A stretch of 64,000 bases of DNA, taken from Pachyseris speciosa. Taxonomy: Eukaryota; Cnidaria; Anthozoa; Scleractinia; Pachyseridae. Position numbers and translations under genes: made by a program. Location: contig JAEMWC010000350.1 of the NCBI GenBank assembly GCA_016490735.1, positions 745,001 to 809,000 on the forward strand, in the 5' to 3' direction. Below are positions 55,501 to 64,000 of the stretch, one piece after another (the first letter of the stretch is position 1; each line of letters begins with the position of its first letter). Under the pieces are notes generated by a model. The model was not told where the DNA came from. It did not search any database and saw only the letters and a program-made list of their open reading frames with translations.

Positions 55501-56384
55501 GGATAAGCTGGTGCACAAGACGACATCAAGTTTTGTTTAAGAGCATTTATATTAAGAAGAATTATTGAAATTTCATTTGTAAATTTCTCGAGAGATTCAA
55601 GAAGTAAAATCACACTAAGCTGTGAATTATATGTCAATTGAAATAATAAAGCTAATTAAACTTTCATGATAAACTTCCATCTACGATGAATTTGGTTGAG
55701 AGATCTTCTTTGTTCTTCTCTGTGATTTTCCCTGCCCACTAGCACATTTAATTTTTGATAGCTTCCTAGACCCCTGTATTCTCTTAAAATAAAGACAAGA
55801 TAAACCGTTTGTGTGGCTGAAAATGGGGAAGTGGTTGAAAAAGTGCCCAATTAATGTCTTGTTCCCATGACCCATGGAGTGTGAAGAAAACACTACCTGC
55901 AGCCCAAGGGGGTGCACATCATGGATGAAGAAGAGGGAGTTGGCCTTCTCACAGGACCACTGTGAGCATTCCTGGGTAGAGAGGCGGGAGTTTGGGCCTC
56001 CTCTCTGATTGGAGGGAGTGGGTCTCCACTAACCTAAATCCATGGGCTAGAAATTGGAGGAAGTTGTGCCCCAAGAATCGAGTTCTATGGGGAGCAAAAG
56101 TGTGACTAGAGGGGCACCCCTATTCCCGTGTTTATCTGACCACTTAAACATAAACTTGCAAAGAAAGGGGATGCTACTAATCTACAGTGTAACTTGGGAA
56201 TTAAATTAAAAGCTTTAATACTGGAGCGGGAGATTGATTAACAAGTGAATTTTCATTTGAACAGTTAACATACGTAAGCCAATCTAAAGTGAATAACTTA
56301 ATTTCTGTAAGAGCTCAATCAGGTTCATTCAAAGAATTAGGGGTACCGGCAACAACAAGTTTCAGTAAATATCTGTTCGGTGGA
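55501..56384. other. Intergenic DNA
   Basis: AATAAAG at about 55645 may end family II gene 1. 55900-56110 is GC-richer with GGGAGT words, possibly an old repeat. Minus-strand ORFs 55656-55917 unsupported. Confidence 0.4.
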
Positions 56385-56749
56385 ATTAGTTCGCCTCAGG
56401 CTTTCGGCGTCGATTAAAGAGTGCGCTTGGATTTTCGTAACTGAAATGTGGCCTAAAAGATTCGTAATGGGGAAACCATAGTCCCTGAGGTTTTCGAAAA
56501 GGCCGTGACTGCTGTTTCTGGCAGGCAAAAGCGTCAGCTTACATTTTCGGATCAAAGAAAATATAGCCCTAGAAAGTTTCGTGGAAAGCTCATTTCAGCG
56601 AGCATTTTCTGAAAGGAAGATTTTGTTCGCTTACATTTTCGGGGAATTAAAATTTCAGCTAAGGAATCCGAATATATCAAATTCTTCTAGCTAACGAAAT
56701 CATCACTTTAACACAACTTGAGGTTGGTTTGGCTCGTTGGGTGCCCCTG
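56385..56749 (-). mobile_element. Partial copy of the CAGGGGCACCCAACG transposon
   Basis: Ends GGCTCGTTGGGTGCCCCTG, the reverse complement of the end at 17839. The interior (GGCGTCGATTAAAGAGTGCG, then repeated TTTTCGG words) matches the reverse complement of 18950-19240. Confidence 0.75.
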
Positions 56750-57640
56750 AAAAATCAACATATCTACAGTAAGCCAACTTTTAATGCATACAGTAGTACT
56801 ATTCATAACTATTCGTAAGTTCATTCAGTCAGTGAACAAAAAGTTCATTCAATCAACCGCGTTCATACCAATATCTAGCTTAGCCATCAACACTAACCCA
56901 AATAATAATTCGAGTAATTTAAATGCTAGCGTACAGAAACTGACCTAAGTACAATGATGATTTGCTCAAGGATTTACGTTTTCATTTAACAACATCCTTG
57001 ATGTCTGAAGAGCCCATGCGAGCTATACTATTGAAAGGTTTAACTGAGCGAGGGAGAGCTTTGGGTGTGTGAGAGGAGAAGAAAATATTCCGGACCGAAA
57101 CGGTGCACTGTAGTTTATCTCGAGCATACGAAAAGGCAGCGAACAAATTTAGGGAGCGTGCATCGAGATGGCAAAGTTCATTCTGATTGGGTGATTTCTA
57201 GGATTCTCACGTGAGATTATTCTGTGGTGAGCGATTGTTTGGGGGAAGCTCATAGCTCAAAATAGAAACAGGAGTTGTTCATTAACTGAAATTCATTTCA
57301 TACGTTCAGTAAATTGTGATTTTTCAGCGAGGATTTAGCCTGAAAAGCCAGCAAAGAACAAAGATTATAACAATGTATCGAAATAAGATGACTACTTTTA
57401 CGTGGAAAGCATCGTAATTTCAACCTTTTCATAAAAACTCGCTTCGTTGCCAAGCAACCTTAACTATCCGTTGTAAGATAGCACCTCCACAAGACAAGTG
57501 CAAGGTTAAAGACATGTTTGTCTCCCTTATATTATGCTTCGGTTGCCTGTGTTTTAGCTGTCAAAAGTATTGTTAAGAATAAAAAGACGTAGGAGATGAC
57601 TATGAATAAAGTCTTCCCTTTGTTCTACAGATCGCCATGT
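56750..57640. other. Intergenic DNA upstream of family II gene 2
   Basis: Nothing recognised. The sequence becomes similar to that upstream of gene 3 only from about 57640. Confidence 0.4.
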
Positions 57641-57644
57641 AAAT

Positions 57645-57811
57645 TGATAGCCGTTAAAAGCTCAACGGGTGGCCTTGCTACTGCACATCCTCGAGGTAGA
57701 ACAAAGCAATTCCTCGGTGGTGTTTGAATACAAGACTCGTCAATGACAACATCATAACAGCCAAGCCAAGCTGAACTAGATTGTTGGTATAATTTTCAAG
57801 AGGGGACTCAA
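57645..57811 (+). promoter_or_regulatory. Conserved leader / upstream region of family II gene 2
   Basis: Aligned with 63290-63451 over its length: AAAAGCTCAACGGGTGG against AAAAGCTCAACAGGTGG, then GACAACATCATAA, AGCCAAGC(T/C)GAACTA, TTTCAAG and GGACTCAAATG. TTCAAG followed by (A/G)GGGACTCAA may be a splice acceptor. No TATA box is obvious. Confidence 0.5.
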
Positions 57812-59038
57812 ATGGATCCAAAACGACTCTTTATCCTATTGAGTTTGTTACTGGTACTCTGCTCCGTTCTAATGGATCAAGTGGAGGGTCATTTTGAAGG
57901 GCCAATGGGAGAAAGAAGAAGACGAAGATGTTCCCGGAGAAGACGAAGAAGGTGTTCAAGAAGACGAAACAGAGGTGGAAAAAAGAAGGAGGACATTCCT
58001 TCACGTGTCGACAATGTTGTCGGCATGCGGGCTGTCTGGGTATGTAGAGATTTTGTACAAGCAAAAAGAGAAATCATCATTGAAAATTTTCAGTATTCAA
58101 CCCGCCTTTCAGATTGAAATAAACGTTCTGTCATACTGTTTTACTTCATGTATATCAAACGCATGATAGAAATGCATATAACATCAAATGGAAACTCAGA
58201 AAAAAAAATTCGAGTTCCAGATGGGATTTGAACCCACGACCCACCGCGATCTAGACGGACGCTCTAACCACTGAGCTACTAGAGACTCTATGGTGATCAA
58301 GGGTGAAATGTGGCCTTTCGACTGGAACCGCATCACGCGGTCACACAGCCAAATGATGACTAGCACATATGACTCATAATTACATCACGTAGTAACATTA
58401 AGGCATATCGAAGATAAGACAACAGGGTCGTGGGTTCAAATCCCATCTGGAACTCGGATTTTTTTCTGAGTTTCCATTTGATGTTTTATGCATTTCTATC
58501 ATGTTGTATTTCTTAATTCACTCACTTTAGAGGTTTGGTTATATCAAACGCTTCGTGTATATAACACTTTTTCTCGTTTCCCATATTGTGGTCATTTAGA
58601 AAATTTCTACTACAAAGGAAAGCTCTCTCCAAACTCATGGAGTTTCTTCCACCCTTCTAGGAATCAAAGCATACAACGTAAAATTAATGCGTAGCCCATA
58701 CTTATATGACCTTTTGGGGGTTTGTGTACCAAATCCTTTAATAGCTGCGAAAACGAAAGTCTGAAAAACTATAGGGTGTCTTTTTCTTGACCTCTTTTAT
58801 CTGCAGTACTGATATGTGTTTTCTTATCGGATAAGGGCATGTTTACTTCCGGATTTCACGTACACTGCAACTGTTCGTGAACTGAGCTGCAGCGTGTTGG
58901 TTAGTGCATCTATGTGCTAAGGAACTATAGAGACTACGGATGAGGTCGTGATTGCTGATGTCAGAGATCGTTGGTTTTAATTTTCCTCGACGTTTTTTTT
59001 TTTTTTTTTTTTTTCTCTAGGGTGCAGAGGAAGAATGA
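57812..59038 (+). CDS. Family II arginine-rich secreted peptide precursor, gene 2
   Basis: Exon 57812-58039 (76 codons) ends at donor GTATGT in phase 0. The signal peptide is MDPKRLFILLSLLLVLCSVL followed by MDQVEGHFEG. The mature part is extremely basic, with RRRRRCSRRRRRRCSRRRNR at its core (two Cys seven residues apart) and GGKKKEDIPSR after it. The exon closes with a less basic segment (NVVGMRAVW). The proposed second exon 59021-59038 follows a T-rich acceptor (TTTTTCTCTAG) and gives GAEEE-stop, matching SAEED of gene 1. Total is about 81 residues. Without splicing the frame runs to 58117. The intron holds a tRNA-like foldback element. Composition suggests binding to nucleic acid or to microbial membranes outside the cell; that is inference from charge only. 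Confidence 0.65.
58162..58503. mobile_element. Foldback element with tRNA-like arms, in intron of gene 2
   Basis: Left arm 58162-58243 and right arm about 58424-58503 are inverted repeats of about 80 bp (CATGATAGAAATGCATATAA mirrored by TTTTATGCATTTCTATCATG, and GTTCCAGATGGGATTTGAAC by GTTCAAATCCCATCTGGAAC). The arms contain the T-arm end of a tRNA. On the minus strand, 58290-58205 reads as a degenerate whole tRNA (TAGTAGCTCAGTGGTTAGAG, then GTCGTGGGTTCAAATCCCAT). The acceptor stem pairs poorly, so it is not a functional tRNA gene. Confidence 0.75.
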
Positions 59039-59560
59039 GGAACCATCCTTTGGTTTGATGGTCTCTGGTGAACTGGCTTCTATAACACAAACAGGGAGAT
59101 GATTTTAAAAAGAGTTAATAAGAAGTAAAGCAGTTAGAGCTACCAAGGATAAAATGTAAAGGAATTTGAGAACTCAATTGCATCACACAAAGAAACGTCG
59201 AAAGCTTGTTGGTTAAATGCATGCAGTAATTTAAAAACAATCAAAATAAACGTTTATCCATGATGAATTTTGATACTTAAGATTTTTTGAGTGTTTTTCC
59301 TCCACCAATGACAAATATGTTGCCGGGTTCAGGCATAACATTTCCTTAGATCTTCACCCTGAATTCAGTTTCATGACGTATACGAAACACTCTCGACCCT
59401 TAAAAAAATGACCGCGGCAAAATAGAGAGTCTTAGGTACTGAGTCCTGAACAGGTACAAAATGTCTCGAACATATACTTAACAATTATTCCGCGAAATCG
59501 CGCGCGGAATATCGCCTGATACTTAGCCAACGAAGCCGTAGGCCGACATGGCTAAAATTA
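59039..59560. other. Intergenic DNA after gene 2
   Basis: Nothing recognised apart from an AATAAA near 59244 that could end gene 2. Confidence 0.35.
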
Positions 59561-59561
59561 G

Positions 59562-59780
59562 AAGATATTCCGCAATATTGAGCAGGATGATTGTTTTATT
59601 ATCCAAGACAATGATAACAAAGTACAATTTACTGAGTTTACTGCAGAAAAGCTGGAAAAGCCGCCATTTTTCCCCGCGACGCGCGAAATTACGTATATCG
59701 CAGGATATATGTTGAGTGCGCTGGAAGAAAATCGACCGAGCTCTGACCATATTTGGACATTGTCACAATGTGTTAAGTAA
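59562..59780 (+). pseudogene. Possible transposase C-terminal fragment
   Basis: A 72-codon plus-strand frame reads EKLEKPPFFPATREITYIAG, then YMLSALEENRPSSDHIWTLS. 'ITYIAGYxL' is a phrase I associate with the C-terminal part of some cut-and-paste transposases (P-element/THAP9-like). No other part of such a protein is present. The longer minus-strand ORF (59558-59995) over the same bases has no such signal. Confidence 0.3.
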
Positions 59781-61309
59781 CAACAATGTTTCAGTGCTGT
59801 AGGAACTTTAGAGGTGGGATTACAAACTAGGATCAGGGTAAAAATCGCAAAAGGTACGGGTACCCATTCAAGTAATAATGGAAAATCAGAATGAAGATTG
59901 CGGAAATCTTTGTCCTTCAAGTGAAGACCATTTCTCGTGAACACACTTTGAACCAAGGCAAACGCAAGGGTAAAGAAAAGCTTATTCTCATTCAAACCTG
60001 ATACGTCCGTTAAAGGTAAGCCGCACTTTATACTTTGAGAGTTAAAAGCGTATACGTCCGTTGTGAGTTTGAGTGTTTACTAAAACATTTTACGATAAGA
60101 CACGCACACAAAAAAGTAGGAACAATCAGGTGAAAGGGTCCGGTTTCCCGGAAGTCACGTAGTTAAACAGAAAAATGTGGCACACAGCGCCCACCAGTCT
60201 TCACATAACTCGCTAGCTCAGTTTAAACTGAATTATAAAGATTTTAGTAAATCATAAATTGATTTGATACCCTCACAGAATCACGAAAAAATTGCCATCT
60301 CTCAAAGTAAACACCTTGTCATTAAAGTGACTCATCACATTTGCATTGCGCATCCTTACTGCGTATAATTTATATGGCGTCATTAGCGCGCGCTCGTGCA
60401 CGTGCACATTACAAACATGGCGGATTTGCCTTGAAATTGAGCTCTGTCAGTTGAAAAATGGCTATAGCTCACCAACGAGCACCGAGGCCCCGCCTTGTTT
60501 CCACTCATTTCAATCATGAGAAAAGACTGGTCTGATTTCTACTGTTGAAATTGTGATAACTAAGAAAAATAGCAGATACACTGTGGGTTTTTCTTTTTTG
60601 CACTTTGGTAACCATGGCAAAAAGTCTGGCTCAGATTTTTAATCAAAGCTTCAACTTTCTGTGTAAATCAAACGTAAATATTTATTTGAGTGCGACACAA
60701 TATATTGACTGTACTTTAATGGGTATTCTCAGGAGTCTGGACTCACAAAGCTTTTGGAATAACTTGGAATGCCTTCTTTTAATAAGCATTCAATAATATC
60801 AAAATTGGACATTTTTTAATGCTCTACTGAGCGCGGGAAGTTAATGAGCGCGAGCAGTTTTCTTTCTGAAGACATTTATGATTCTGCATGCTGTTCATTA
60901 TAACACCTCAAATACATGACTCTTTGTATAAATTGTCTCTATTCTTAGTTAGCTAGGATAGCCTCAGCGCGCACTCATAATTAGCGCTAGTTCTCAACAC
61001 AACATTTAAACCCTGGAGAGTATACATGAGATAGCTGTGTATAAATAAAATCAAAATAGATATATTATAACAGGCGCTCCTCACAGACTAACTGATAATA
61101 ACAAAATTTCGATTTCCTAGCTTAGCTGTTAATTTCGTACGTGAACCAAGACAAAACCGCATTTACGGCTACCTCGTGAAAGGTCAGTAAGGACAGAATC
61201 ACCAGCGCGTAAACTTTAAGGCCGATTTCCGAACCCAAACAAAGCCAAAACCTGTCGAATATACATCAAATTACGCCAAATCTATTCTTCTTTTCATATT
61301 TTATTCTAG
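59781..61309. other. Intergenic DNA
   Basis: No supported gene. First exon(s) of the gene ending at 61453 should lie here or further left, but I could not place one with a phase-0 donor. Confidence 0.35.
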
Positions 61310-61453
61310 GCCCAGACTCCGTTGCCTATGTTTGAAAGCGATGAAGTGTTCTCTCCGAGAAAGCTCAACGCCAACTTAAACCTTAAAAATCCCGAACGAA
61401 AACGTTTGCTGAACGCGATGGCCTCGTTCAAATACAACCAAATAAAAAGCTAA
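61310..61453 (+). CDS. Terminal coding exon of an unrecognised protein
   Basis: A good acceptor (TTTTCATATTTTATTCTAG) opens a 47-codon phase-0 frame that begins AQTPLPMFESDEVFSPRKLN, continues ANLNLKNPERKRLLNAMASF and ends KYNQIKS-TAA. Composition is that of an ordinary soluble protein tail, and no frame on the other strand competes. ERKR is a possible furin-type site if secreted, which would leave a short C-terminal peptide. I do not recognise it and see no partner exon. Confidence 0.4.
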   Translation, partial: AQTPLPMFESDEVFSPRKLNANLNLKNPERKRLLNAMASFKYNQIKS

Positions 61454-62630
61454 TATATCGAAGTTTTAGAAACTGTAGGTAACAAAGGCAGCGAATCAAA
61501 GTAAATATCGGAACAAGAGGCTATAATTAGCCTAAACTCGGGCCTGCATAGGCTAAGAGAAAAAAAAGAAGTCTAATTGCTACTTCTACGGTTCGAGCCT
61601 TAGACCACCTGCTTTAGAAACGGTGACACTGACAACTACACCGTAGATGATCAGGACAGATTATGAGGAGAAAATATTTTTTTTATTCCAAATTAAATGA
61701 CTAATCACATTGGTTAAATTACAGTTTCTGCTCAGCGTTAGAGAACGAAAACGCTTATTGAGCTGACTAGGATTCGTGATATGGTCACAGAAACCTTCAT
61801 TACTCATTGAAGCAGAAAAAATTAAAAAAAACAAAAAAAAAAAAAAACAATTAAAAAAGAACTAACCGAATTAGAGCTTGAAAATATCTTTCGTGAAGAG
61901 TTCCATGCAAGAACAACTGCAGTGAAGGTCACGTGACACGCGACACGTGAAGATGAACGGAAGTGAGCTTCGTGAATGAAACACGTGCGGTTCTACCACG
62001 AACGGCGTATGCGTTTGTTAGTGGTTTGAGCGTATTGTCACAGCTGTAGGCACTTTGATCCTTCGAAGCTTCGACTCACCAGATAAAAGACATGAAAAAC
62101 TGCAAGCTCAACAAAAGCTCGAATCCGGAGATCGTTCGGTTTGTGTATGAAACAGGACAGCGACGACAAAAAATAAGAAGAAGAAACGCCATTTGAAGAC
62201 TCGTACACTCCACGGCCCGAGTGAAAATATAAAAATCTTGGAAAATTAGCGTGTTTCTGACTGACCCGACTTTGCGTGATAGGTCACAAAAATCCCATAG
62301 AGCCAGATGTTAACCATGATTTTGATATGAACATTAAACGTTGTTCTGAAGCTTTTATATGTATGTTTTAGTCTTTGTATCAATAAAACATGTGTCTGTG
62401 ACGTTGATTCCGCCTAATACGGACACCTGGAATACAAGGACACTCTTCCAACGGATTAGTCCTGCCTTGTTCAAGAAAATCAATGACCGATTAACATTTC
62501 CCTCACTCCTCCCCCGGCCCACTCCTCTGCCACTCCTCCCCCAGTTGACAGTACAGTCTGAGGAGGCTGTGATAGTGAATAAAGAAAAAAAATGTTATTA
62601 AATTCCAACCTAGCGCTGTTTTCAAAACAA
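61454..62630. other. Intergenic DNA
   Basis: An A-rich run at about 61820-61860. ORF 62359-62601 has no supporting evidence. Confidence 0.35.
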
Positions 62631-62634
62631 AAAC

Positions 62635-62895
62635 AATTCACAGATCATGCATTGAATGCACAAACACTCAATACTGAAGCAGTAGTGAAAATAAAGCCTG
62701 AAAAAAATTCAGGCTTGTACGGGAGTCGAACCCACAACCTCTGCGATACCGGTGCAAAACTATACCAACTGAGCTAACAAGCCAACTGGGAGCTGGTCAT
62801 TTTCTTGGATTTTAATACACTCGTGAGTGAACAACGGATTAAAGAATGGATATGTCATTGATCATCGCAGTTATAAACACTTTATGTAGTCTTCA
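62635..62895 (-). mobile_element. tRNA-derived SINE (GGCTTGTTAGCTCAGTTGG type)
   Basis: On the minus strand the head is GGCTTGTTAGCTCAGTTGGT and closes GGGTTCGACTCCCGTACAAGCC. The 7-bp acceptor stem GGCTTGT/ACAAGCC is perfect, the best tRNA-like head in the window. The anticodon arm is degenerate. GCCTGAATTTTTTTCAGGCTT and CACTACTGCTTCAGTA follow. A second reversed tail (GATCATCGCAGTTATAAACA) lies at about 62855-62885. Confidence 0.75.
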
Positions 62896-63242
62896 TAACT
62901 GCGATGACCGACCAGGGTTGGCGTAGTGGTGAGAGCGCTCGCCTTCCACCAATGTAGCCCGGGTTCGACTCCCGGACTAGGTGTCATAAGTGGGCTGAGT
63001 TTGTTGGTTCTCTACTCTGCTCCGAGAGGTTTTTCTCCGGGTACTCCGGTTTTCCCCTCTCCCCAAAAACCAACATTTGATTTGATTTCATTTGATTTCA
63101 GTTCAGTTGATTTAATTTGACTTTATTTGTTTCTGTATTTGCTCGGCCCCACTAGCCTTTGTGCTATAAATACTACCGAGGTTAAATAAAGGTTATTATT
63201 ATGATCATTCGTATCTTCTTTCTTTAATCCGCAGTTCAAACA
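62880..63242 (+). mobile_element. SINE tail split by another SINE
   Basis: CATAACTGCGATGAC at 62891-62905 and GATCATTCGTATCTTCTTTC plus TTTAATCCGCAGTTCAAAC at 63203-63240 are the two halves of one GGCTTGTTAGCTC-type tail. The SINE at 62906-63200 sits between them. Confidence 0.65.
62906..63200 (+). mobile_element. tRNA-derived SINE (GGCGCAGTGGTGAG type), full length
   Basis: Head GTTGGCGTAGTGGTGAGAGC and CCCGGGTTCGACTCCCGGAC. Middle GAGAGGTTTTTCTCCGGGTA, a (TTTGATTTCA)n-like stretch, and tail CTCGGCCCCACTAGCCTTTG ending in (ATT)n. This is the cleanest copy in the window and serves as the reference for those at 1745, 9200, 41548 and 53470. Confidence 0.85.
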
Positions 63243-63289
63243 TAACAACAACTATCAGTGAAGCTAAACTACATAACATATAATTTGAT

Positions 63290-63451
63290 AACCGTGAAAA
63301 GCTCAACAGGTGGTCTTACTACTGCCCCTCTTCGAGTTATAACAGAACAATTTCGTGGTAGCTAATGAATACGAGACTTGTGGATGACAACATCATAAGA
63401 GCTTAGCCAAGCCGAACTAAAGTGTTCTTTTAATTTCAAGGAAGGACTCAA
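63290..63451 (+). promoter_or_regulatory. Conserved leader / upstream region of family II gene 3
   Basis: Partner of 57645-57811; see there. Confidence 0.5.
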
Positions 63452-63859
63452 ATGAATTCAAAGCGACACGTTTCCCTCACACTTTTATTTTTGGTTCTTT
63501 GCTTCGTTCTGTTGGACAAGGTGGAGACTCAGTTTGAAGGGCCAAGAGTGAGAAGACGAAGAAGAAGAAGTTATATAACGACAAGAAGGTCTTCAACGAG
63601 ACGAAACATCAGTGCAAACAAGAAAAACGTTATTCCTTCACACATCGAGAAATATTTTGTCTTTGCTGTAAGGGTATGTAATGATTTTATACATTCCTGA
63701 GTCGAAATCAAAAAGCTTTTTGTTCAATTACTAAGTCGACTTCCACATAGAACCAAACAAACGTTCGACTGACGTTGTTCTATACTGATCAAACTCCCTT
63801 TATTTATAATATTTTCTCTTGTTAGCCATTTTCAGTCACCGGAACACTTACGCTATTAA
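63452..63859 (+). CDS. Family II arginine-rich secreted peptide precursor, gene 3
   Basis: Exon 63452-63673 (74 codons) ends at donor GTATGT, phase 0. The signal peptide is MNSKRHVSLTLLFLVLCFVL followed by LDKVETQFEGP. The basic part is RVRRRRRRSYITTRRSSTRR, then NISANKKNVIPS. Gene 2's two cysteines are absent, replaced by Ser/Thr. The exon closes KYFVFAVR, the counterpart of gene 2's last residues. Two acceptors fit phase 0: TTTTCAG at 63835 (SPEHLRY-stop at 63859) or TTGTTAG at 63824 (to 63878). Neither gives the AEE motif of genes 1 and 2, so the second exon is uncertain and may lie beyond the window. Confidence 0.6.
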
Positions 63860-64000
63860 GGAAGCAGCTTGGAAATTAATGAACTCTTTCCAAAATCACT
63901 CAGTTTGTTTCATCCCTCAAGGGTTCATTCTTAAAACATGAAGCCGACAAATTTTAGGTGTTTCTATATGAAGACATTTGCTTGTGGTTTATGGGGCATA

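Noticed and set aside
58205..58290. Minus-strand tRNA gene
   Set aside because: Acceptor stem pairs in only about four positions and the sequence is part of a foldback element.
59558..59995. 145-codon minus-strand ORF with hydrophobic segments
   Set aside because: The plus strand over the same bases has a more protein-like frame (EITYIAGYML); no other support for the minus frame.
1..64000. CRISPR arrays, bacterial operons or riboswitches
   Set aside because: The sequence is eukaryotic; the only regular spaced repeats are microsatellites, minisatellites and the MITE triplet.

Overview
The window reads as nuclear DNA of an anthozoan cnidarian, most probably a stony coral. This is inferred from three things: AT-rich sequence full of short inverted-repeat transposons, tRNA-derived SINEs and microsatellites; short genes with GT-AG introns and TATA promoters; and repeat families (for example the GGCGCAGTGGTGAG SINE and piggyBac-type MITEs with TTAA flanks) of the kind I associate with coral genomes. 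There are no operons, no housekeeping genes and no long host open reading frames. Only mobile elements give long coding stretches.

Layout: 1-1578 (minus) is the broken front part of a retroelement (SANT/Myb-like domain, gag-like region, start of a reverse transcriptase) running off the left edge. 1745-5310 holds SINEs, a nested MITE and simple repeats. 5.4-8.1 kb and 13.2-15.3 kb are two copies of one duplicated block. Each copy carries a TATA promoter, a non-coding first exon and a two-exon gene for a small secreted peptide (family I). Between them are a triplet of piggyBac MITEs, Tc1 and pogo-like transposase fragments and a palindromic MITE. 15.9-20.1 kb is mostly inverted-repeat transposons, including one nested in another. 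A more diverged family I gene lies at 23.3-25.65 kb. 27.6-33.5 kb is a complete but dead L1-like LINE flanked by a 15-bp target duplication, with a MITE inside ORF1. 34-45 kb is repeats and diverged duplications. 46-53 kb contains a large inverted duplication and a possible minus-strand secreted-peptide gene. 53.8-64 kb carries three tandem two-exon genes for basic, mostly arginine-rich secreted peptides (family II); one of them is frameshifted.

The biological theme is two unrelated, locally duplicated families of tiny secreted peptides in a transposon-rich gene desert. Family I precursors have a signal peptide, a Gly-Lys-Arg site typical of amidated peptide hormones just before a phase-0 intron, and a second exon with a Cys-x6-Cys core. 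Family II precursors have a signal peptide, a strongly basic mature part and a short acidic second exon. I recognise neither family. Peptide hormone, defence peptide or venom component are all possible roles, but none is shown by the sequence.
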